From the NCBI GenBank assembly GCA_016617855.1, contig JAECUM010012976.1, positions 21,878 to 85,877 on the forward strand: a stretch of DNA of 64,000 nt, written 5' to 3'. Position 1 is the first letter of the stretch. Every line of letters starts with the position of its first letter. The translations under genes were made by a program, and so were the position numbers. This DNA is from Megalonaias nervosa (Eukaryota; Mollusca; Bivalvia; Unionida; Unionidae). Shown one piece after another: positions 1-9,589 of the stretch. Below the pieces are notes generated by a model that was not told the DNA's origin, made no database searches, and saw only the letters and a list, made by a program, of their open reading frames with translations.

Positions 1-930
1 ATGAAATGTTATGTTACCGATTCTTTAAGGCTAGCAGACACTGACATTGTTGTACAATAATGTTGCTATCTTTATTCAAGTGAAGAAACCTGTATGTGAG
101 TTTTTGAATCGGGTATTATCATGAAGGCCCAGTTGAATATTAATATAATATATAATAATATTTACAAAATATTTGAACTTAAGGAAATTATGCATTGGAA
201 GTTAATGGTCAATCAGTGAAGGCTGCAGTGCTTCAACAGATATTTTCTTGCCCACTTGTTATGAAAGAGCAATCTTCATAATCAGACTACTAGAAAAGAT
301 ATATAACAAAATAATTTACTTAGATCTCATAAGATGGCAGCAGCTTTTTATATCCTTCTGATATGAAGAGTTCAGTACTTACTGTATCTTACAGCATCAA
401 ACATGCATTAGACTGGAACTAGTCTAGACAAAGATCTGCCATCTCATTGTACACCGGTATCTCCTCTGCCTTTTTGGTCACATACTAGCAAAAACCCTTT
501 GACGTAAATGGTGGCCATTTTGAACTGCATTTATTCTGTTGCAGTCATTAAAACATAGAAGCAATAGTTTGTGGCTATGAAAACAATGATTTTTCTGGGG
601 TTTGCTTTCAAAACTTCCAAGTGTTAACATTAGAACTGGTGAAGGTATTTCATTAACAGTTGAAATGTAATGAAATTTTGTTTTCATTGTCAAACTTTTA
701 TTATCTAGCGTCTGCCAAAAACTTACAATGTGAGAAGTAGAACTATGATTACTTCAAAGTCTCTTTTTTTAAAGTTACTCATATTGGAAAAAGTTGAGGA
801 TGATCTGAATGAGTAGACTAGTAGAGTCCATGCTGCTCATTGGAATATTAAAGGGAACAAACAATGCACACTCTGATCTGTTTGATGCATGATGCTGTAT
901 TTGCATATCAGTTCTGACAAATCTTGTGTG
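1..930. other. Intronic DNA, no gene seen
   Basis: AT-rich sequence upstream of the first recognisable TATDN3-like exon. No exon of that gene could be matched here, so its 5' exons probably lie before the window. The minus-strand 71-codon frame at 478-693 shows no family motif. Confidence 0.5.
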
Positions 931-1135
931 CTGAGTCCAAGACTGACAAAATACTTTATTTTAACTACTGCCCAGAATCCAGGGCTACCAAAATGCTTGA
1001 TTTTAACTGCTGCCTATAGTCCAGGGCTACCAGAATACTGAATTTCAACTACTACCCAGAATCCAGGGCTACCAAAATGCTGGATCTTAACTACTGTCTG
1101 GAGTCCAAGGCTACCAGAATGCTTGATTTTAACTC
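931..1135. repeat. 42-bp minisatellite, four to five units
   Basis: Unit starts fall at 961, 1003, 1045, 1087 and 1129, exactly 42 bp apart. Each full unit carries the core CAGGGCTACCA or a one-base variant and begins TTAACTACTG. A more degenerate first copy begins near 931. It lies in an intron of the TATDN3-like gene. Confidence 0.85.
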
Positions 1136-1567
1136 ACATATATTGAAATCAAGTAGTTCGTACTCTGTGATTATCATTAATTGTTTTATATATTTCTAAC
1201 ACATCTAGAAAATATTTTACAGTGGTTAATAATTGTAATGATATATAAGATGGTGAAAGGGTACTTTTTTAAATTTACTGTTTCATATTGAAGTTCCTTG
1301 TTTGCCATTTTGGGTCTACTGAATTTAAGCTGCACTGCCATTTGGTTTTGACATTTGTAGGACTCTTAGTGCTGTTTATAAGCAAAGTGTATTTTGGTCA
1401 TTCTTGTTCCTTTTGCCAAAGATTGTTCACTTCATAACTTTTCCTATATATCTGTTATCATACACTCACAATGTATGTCATGCACATCACATCTTCTGTA
1501 CTTGATTTGTAATATTTTCCACTTATACCATAAATTTTTAATCAAGACAGTATTTAATGTGTTTCAG

Positions 1568-1680
1568 GTGCATCCAGAGTCTTGTTACATGCATTTGATG
1601 GCAAAGCATCAGTGGCAAGAGATGGGGTAATGGAGGGCTATTTTTTCTCCGTTCCTCCTGCTGTTATCAGAAGTGAACAG
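1568..1680 (+). CDS. TATDN3: TATDN3-like coding exon (HAFDG motif)
   Basis: Acceptor TTTCAG at 1562-1567 and donor GTAAAA at 1681. The 113-nt exon starts with two bases finishing a split codon and ends on a codon boundary (...RSEQ). It contains the TatD histidine motif HAFDG. Confidence 0.88.
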
Positions 1681-4600
1681 GTAAAACAACAAGTCTGCAT
1701 GATGAGAAGTTCCTGTCCTTCATACATCTGCACCTCAGTACATACATAGCATATTTAATATGATACCTTGATTATTCACTTCAAATATTGCTTGGGTACA
1801 TTTCTTGATGTCAAATCTCATTATAATAAGTGCATACCATCAATTTCAAAAACTATGTTTCTATCATGATTATATACATACTAGAAGAATTAATTCCTGC
1901 TGGCTCTGTTTAGCTCTTCACACTGGAGGGGCATTCTCTTTCCTAACATAGTCATCGTAAATAAAACATGTAAGCTCTGTTTTTTAAGATTGATTTAACC
2001 CATAGAATTAGGGTGTAAATAGGCATCCAGCATACATGGTAGTAAGTTTCAAGAAAATTACAATATTCTAGGCAAGTTTTAGGAGCTGCTCACCTTTCAT
2101 ATGACATACCAAGATCAAGATGCATGCTTATAATTAATATTTTTTATGAAAGTTAAGACCAAAGAGAGAGGTGTACTTTTTAAGGCATGTGCAAGTATTG
2201 TGTTGCATAAGGTGTGTCCTGGAATGGGTGTGTGGTAATGAAGTCATGTATAGGTATTATATTGAATATATCATGTCCGGAACTATGTAATTATGTATGT
2301 GGTATGTATGTATGTATGATATGTATGTCTTCGAATTGGTGTGTGCTTATTAAATCATGTATAGGTATTATTTGAATCTGTCCTGTCATGGACTATGTGT
2401 TTATGTATGTGTATGTATTTTAATGAATACTTTATGTCCTGGACTAGTTGTGAGCTTATTAAAGCATGTGTCTTAATGTTGAATATGGTATTGCCTTGAC
2501 TAGATGTGTGCTTATTAAGGTGTGTGTGAGTATCTTTTTGTTGAATATGGTACATCCTAGACTAGTTGTGTAATTAATAGGGTATGTACACGTGTAATGT
2601 TGAATATGGTGTGTCCTGGACTAGGTGTGTGCTTGTTATGGCATGTGGAGGTATTCTGTTGAATATGGTACTGTATACACTCACTTATAAGATGAGCCCA
2701 ACTGCAAACTGCAAAGACCCAGATCTGCCATCACATAATGTGCTGGTAGATCTGGGTCTGTGCAGTTTGTTAGGAGTAATCAGTAGAACAAACAACATAC
2801 ACCCTGATCTACTACAGTATATCAGGGATCTTTTTAGTTTGCAGTTTGACTTGATTTATAAGTGATTATATATGGTATGCCTTGGACTAGATCATTAGAA
2901 TGATTATCCAGAAAATACTTGATGCAGATATATGATGCTTAATTTTTTTTTTGTCAGCCATTTGTTTGTTACAACTTCCGTACTTTAAACCCTATTACAT
3001 GTTGACTAATAAAACTTTATTTCAGTCCTACACTAATTAAATATTGTTTGTTGATGCATCTTAATTAGTAGTAATATTTCATTCCCAAAGGTGGAGGCAT
3101 AATAATATTTCATTCCCACAGATGGAGGCCTAGTCATTAGCTTAGACTCATAACTTGTGATAAAATCTTCAAATCTTGCTCTGACATGTGTGAATCAGTT
3201 GTCATGTAATATTTATTTAAAAGATTCTTAACTCTCATTGCCATTATATCATACCTGTTTGTGTACTGATAGCTACTATTGCCTTTGTACCATATCAGTT
3301 TGTGTAATGATAGCTACTATTGCCTTTGTATCATACCAGTTTGTGTATTGATAGCTACTATTGCCTTTGTATCATACCAGTTTGTGTAATGATAGCTGCT
3401 ATTGCCTTTTTATCATACCACTTTGTGTTTTGATAGCTACTATTGCCTTTGTATCATACCATTTTGTGTAATGATGTCAACTATTGTTTTTATATCATAC
3501 CAGTTTGTGTATTGATATATACTATTGCTTTTGTATCATACCAGTTTGTGTATTGATAGCTGCTATTGCCTTTGTATCCAGGGCCATAGAGAGCGATCAC
3601 GGGCCCTGGGGTAAGAAACACCCAGGCCTCTCCTAGTTCTTGTTCAAACAAAATTTTTCTTTTTTAATTAAAAGTGTTGTTCGGCCTATCCCCGGTTGTC
3701 CCCCCTCTTGTTGGCCCTGTTTGTATTGTACCAGTTTGTGTAATGATAGCTACTATTGCCTTTGTATCATAGAACTTTATGTAATGATAGCTACTATTGC
3801 TTTTGTATCATACCATTTTGTGTATTGATCGCTGCTATTGCCTTTGTATCATACCAGTTTGTGTAATGATAGCTACTATTGCGTTAGTATCATACCAGTT
3901 TGTGTATTGATAGCTGCTATTGCCATTGTATCATACCAGTTTGTGTATTGATATCTACTATTGCCTTTGTATCATACCAGTTTGTGTATTGATGTCAACT
4001 ATTGCATCTTTATCATATCAGTTTGTGTAATGATAGCTACTCTAAATGTGCTCTTGTTAGTGAGGAGATTCATGTGTATGAGTAAACACCTTGCTAGCAC
4101 CACTGCACAGAAACTGCTTGGTTTTAGGCCATGAAATTTGATGGATATGTCTTTGTGCTGATGCAAATGACCCATGTGGCATTTATGTGCATTTACATGT
4201 TTTATTATGGGATTTTTTTTTTTCAAGTTTAGACTGTTATGGCTGCAGCTTTACAAAAACAAATCTTTAAGTTTACCAGTTTCTTCTAATTGAATGGTTG
4301 AAACTGTGCTATTGAAACCTGAGAAACATTTACAGAAATATATTGCCAGCTTAAGCAGCCTTAGTGTTTATAAGTTCGACACGTGCAGTAGCTGTTCACC
4401 TTTATGCAAAAAGTAAGCAAGATTGGGCTATACATTTTTACATGCTGTCCTTCCTTCATTTTAAGTAAGTGTTCATTTCAGAAAAGGAAAAAAGATAGGT
4501 CCAATGGTCCCAACCTGGTCAAAAAAGTGGTATAATTTAGAAATATAGTGTTCACAAAAATCATTACCTTTTTCTTGTTGATGCAAAAAATATCAAACAC

Positions 4601-7600
4601 ATTATTATGCTATGGGCCTTCAATGCAGAGAATTGAGTTTCTTGTAGTGTATTTTTTTTATAATTAAGCCTTAGGTAGAATAACAAAATGAGTATACAGT
4701 AAAATGGCTACTGCATTTGTATGTGAAAATATGAACTCATTTTCTTGGAATAAAACTTCACTCGATAAGGTCATACAGTATTATTCTGAAAAACTCGTTT
4801 ATATTTGCTCTTACAAATGCAATAACCAGTAATTATGCTTTTGGCCTTCCATGCAGAGAATTGAGTTCCTCATGCCTGAGTAACCATCTCTTCTAGAAAT
4901 GTTATTTAGACTCAGGAGTCTACATTTTCCCTCTTTGTACACTGCTTTGGAAATACATGCATCTGTGTTTTTGCTGGAGTTTTTACATATTCTATAAATG
5001 ATCATCGACCATATTTTCACAATCGGTACCCAAGGTATTCATATTAATAAAACATTTGTCAGCCAATAAAATTAATTGTCTTCTTCAGCAAGAAACACAC
5101 TCAGTTTAATAAGCCAGTATAGAGTGTTCAGTTTAAAATCAACTATAGCGACCTTTCTTCCATAGTGACAGCTGTATTGCACCAAGGATTAAAAAGAAGG
5201 GCAAGTGGTAATAACAGTTCAGCCTTAATAAACATTCTATTCATTTGTAAAGAGAAAGTAATTGGCTGTACCAAGTTTTCTCTCATGAAATCTTAAGTTC
5301 TGGCTGTTAACCTGAAATATATCTATTTATTGCAATGATCATTGTTATGATCGGAACAAATAGTGATGGTTTGTTTAGTTTAATTCATACATGCTTATAT
5401 TAGGATGAATCTCAACCATCCAGAATAACTGTAAAAATTAAAACATAAGAATTTGTTATTCATGTAGTAAATTTTACATTATTTTCTTTTTCATAATCCA
5501 CCTCTTGCTGCTTATTCAAATAAGAAACAAAAGTTGGTGAAAGAGTTACCTGTGGAAGCCATTCTCTTGGAAACTGACTCTCCCGCTCTTGGACCAGATA
5601 AAGAGGTTGGTTAGATATTGATGTAGAAATATATTTTCCTTTTTCTCATCTTAGGCTGCATGTAGTGACATAAGGAAGAAACATGAATAATGACAGTGTG
5701 ACCTACAGACATATAATGCCATGGTAAACAGGGATTTGGGTGCAAGAAATTTTCCTTAAAAGAAGAGCCCATAAAGGGTCTGATGCTCTACTGTATGAAA
5801 AGAATTTCCAGAATTCAAGATAAGACCATGTCTCTATTTAATTGCTGAATGTTCAAAACCAAATTGGATGTAAGATATCCACCATTTTTATTTTGGACAA
5901 ACTAGATACTATTAGAAGACATTTGGTGAAAATCCCAAGTTGAAATGATCATCCATTCAGAAGAATTAGTTTGAAGATTTTGAATATGTTCAGTGTGATA
6001 GCCATATTTCAGATAAGATCAGCACCATTTTTATTAAAGACCAAGTAGATACTATAATTAATCTACTGGTGGAAACCCAATGTCAATATGCATTCAGTTT
6101 TTCAAGGTTTTGTGGTCATCCATTCGTAACTTATCGTTTTCTCTAGCTTGTCTACTTTCCTCCACTGCCAAGATTACGTCATATCAATATCAGTGCCATT
6201 TAGAGTACTTAATATACAGTTAAACCTTCTTTAGTTGTTTATTGTATACAAAGAATATTTGCAGATAAAAGACATAATTAGAAACATGTTTTTAGCCGAG
6301 CCCACATTAGTGGAAGTGAAAAATAGCAGTCACTTTTTTGCTGGCATTGTCAACAGTTTAAAGGTTTGATTCAAGATTTTCCTTTGAATACAAGCCTCTG
6401 TCACATTAACGTTAGGAAGAAGCTTCCTCTTGCAACAGCAGAAAGATGAAAAGTGTTGTCTTTCCCATCTATATACCATATGAAGGGAAAAACTCTTCCC
6501 TACTCTTTCTCATAACTACAGATACCACCTTGGTGGTTCCAGTTGTTCACTTCATTTTAGCTTTCACTGAATGTGATGTACATTGTATTCCCTACCGATC
6601 ATAAAATCCAAGTTATATCTTGTCGATTACTGACCCTCCACTTGTAGTGTTTGTGCAGCATGGTCAGAAACCATATAGAACACAGTTCGGCAATGAGGAC
6701 TTAAGACCAAAGAGAGATGTGGAAGTCCAGAGAGACAGACTGCAATGTATCAAGTTTGCATTAGAAGATGTCACTTATTAGTGTAGTGAAGGACACTTTT
6801 ATTGGTCCTCCACATCAAAAGTAGTGTGTCCAATGCCTGCAGTAACCATTATATTGGGTAGTCAGCAGAAGAAGGATGAAGGCAGTGCAGAGTTGCCACC
6901 CACACAGTATTCATATGCATTGTTGGAGTGACAGATGTGTTGACTGATCATCACAGTTACTGGTGTTGACTGATAATCACAGTTACTGGTCATGGGTGAA
7001 TTTGTTCCCTGCCATCCCTCTTATTTCTTAATTGATGGCTTGGAGCTTATGGGAGACAGTCATCCAGTTTCTAGGTTACCCAGTGGGCATTAGTCCCTCA
7101 CCCCCCACCCCACCCCCACACACACATACTCATGCATAAGAAAGGTTGTTGTTATTGTTGTAGGGCTTAACGCCATTTTTCAGCACACGATAGGCTATAC
7201 ATGGCGGCCAGTATTAATGGTGGAGGAAGAAACCGGGAAATCCCCGGAAGGAACCACCGACCCACGAGAAGCTACTGGCAAGCTTTCTCACATATCCACA
7301 ATCGCCGAATCCGAGGTGAGATGGCAGTGATCCGTAACGGAGAGAGCTTTGGACCACTCGGCCACTTGGGGCCCCCATAAAAAGGTAAGAAGGCCTAAAA
7401 GTCCAGCTGCATGTGATAATCATTGGATGTGTATGATCCATTTTGTAATCAGACTAGGCTGTGTAATGCCATTCTGGTTGCTGACCATCCAGTCCAGCCA
7501 GTCATATTCCATAATTACAGACTGGGAATCCATCACTTTATTTTGGTGGGCTGTGCCATATACCAGCTGACCTCACCTCAGTAAGCAAAACTGCATTGAC

Positions 7601-9553
7601 CAACCAACTACTGATCCAGCTATCCAAACGATATCCAAACTGACAAGTCAACTCAGATTCCTGCTTTTTATATCAACTGTGGCATTTGCCTGGCCAAAAT
7701 AAAATAGCATTGCCAGGGTGATTGCCAGGGCTACACACCATGCAGTGGCTGATGGCTTTGGCCATTCTGGATTTCATGAGGTAAGATGCCTCTGTGACCT
7801 CAAGCCTTTCACATGGCACCTTTTGGCATGCCTTGCTGCTTGGCAGAAAAATTGAGGAAGTATGCAAGTAGACATCACAGGAACTGCCTCTTCAACTTGC
7901 CTTACAGCCAGCACCTACTTTCAGGCTGAACTAGTCTCAACAAAGGCCCCTCATTAGTGGAAGTTAATAAAGGGGAAAGGAAACAAGGTTTCACCAAGTT
8001 TCTTAACATCCAATGTTTACTTGCCATCCCAACCAAACACAAACAGCCAGCTGGTTGGCACCACATTCCTTCATTTTTTAACATTTCCAGAGAATGAATG
8101 GGAGATCCAAGTTGTTTCGGAGGGGCGTCAGATTCATTTAGTGAACACTCTTATTGATATACCCTTCTATGATGGACATGCCATCTGTTATGGAGAATTT
8201 TACAGAAGGAGATCCAGTCATTACTTGATAAGCATATGGTTGAGATAGGTTTCAGGCTAAACTCTCCTGGGTTTTACTCTAGGCTGTTTCTAGTACCCAA
8301 GGCTAATGGCATTCTCAGGCCAGTCACAAGTATATAGCAGTACCAGGGTTCAGAGTTGAGACAGCAAGATTAGTCAGATGTTTGTTAAAAAGGAATGAAT
8401 TTGTGGTCAGTTGCAGTAATCAGTCCAGACATTCACGTTCCTATACACACATTGTCGTGCAAGTTCCTTCAGATTGTTTTCCAAGGAACCATTTACCAAT
8501 TTCACAATGTCCTATTCAGCTTCATTACCAGCCCATGGACTTGCACCAAAATCATCTACTGTGTCATCTCTCTTTTTTTGGTTGACCTTGTCAGCAGTGA
8601 CAGCAGCATATTTTGATGAGATTTTCCAGGTAACTTTTTCGTTGGTAAATGGCAGCATCATCCTTCATTCCCTGTTGAGTTATTTAGGGATATCTAGTCA
8701 ATTGGGACAAGTCAGACTCCATCCAGCATTTTGTCCATCTTGGCGTGAATGTTTTACCAGACTCAATCTTGTCTGCCTCCCACAGTTGCGCACAGCATGG
8801 ACTGGCAAGCTCAGTTTCTGACAGAATGGATTTTAGGAATGGATTTTTTTGCAGCTTCTGAGTCTGCTAACATATCAGTGGATTTGATTCTCCTCGGTCA
8901 TCTTTTCATACACCTTTTGCAGACAAGTTTTGACAACTTAATTACTGTACTTCATATCTTCCATTTTGCAATTTTTTTGTAAGTCATAATGAAATAATCT
9001 CCATTATTAGAAGTGAGTTAGTGCCTTTTTTAACAATGACATGATGATTCTCTTCACATGAGCTTTGTGTTTCAGAAAATAAATAACATTGTAAGTGAAA
9101 AGAATGAAGGAAACAATTATGACCTAATGAACTAACTTAATATATATTCAGTACATAACATTAGTGTGAATTCATCATGACAACGGTTCACATCTGCAGT
9201 CACAAGGTATTTGTAGATTGCAGATGTGAACATGTCACAAGGTATTTAGACTGCTCCGGTGGCCTCGTGGTTAGAGCATCCGCCACGGATGCTGGAGGTT
9301 GCGGATTTAAACCCTGACCGAATCATACCAAAGACTTATAAAAATGGTACTAACAGCTGCCTCACTAGGCGCTCAGCGTTAAGAGGTTAGTGTTAGGACT
9401 GGTCGGCCTGGTGCCAGGATAATATGACTAGGTGGGACATCATGCTACATGTCTGTGGCATGATGCCCCAGTGCTAGACATCACTATAAACTGCCACACT
9501 GCAGACATCGTAGCGATATGACTGCAAAATTGTTAAAGCTAAGTTAAAAATCC

Positions 9554-9589
<36 letters not shown>

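Noticed and set aside
2584..2865. 93-codon plus-strand ORF
   Set aside because: It runs through the palindromic MITE and has no family features.
3237..4041. CRISPR-like array
   Set aside because: 41-bp units are contiguous with no unique spacers, in an animal intron; it is a minisatellite.
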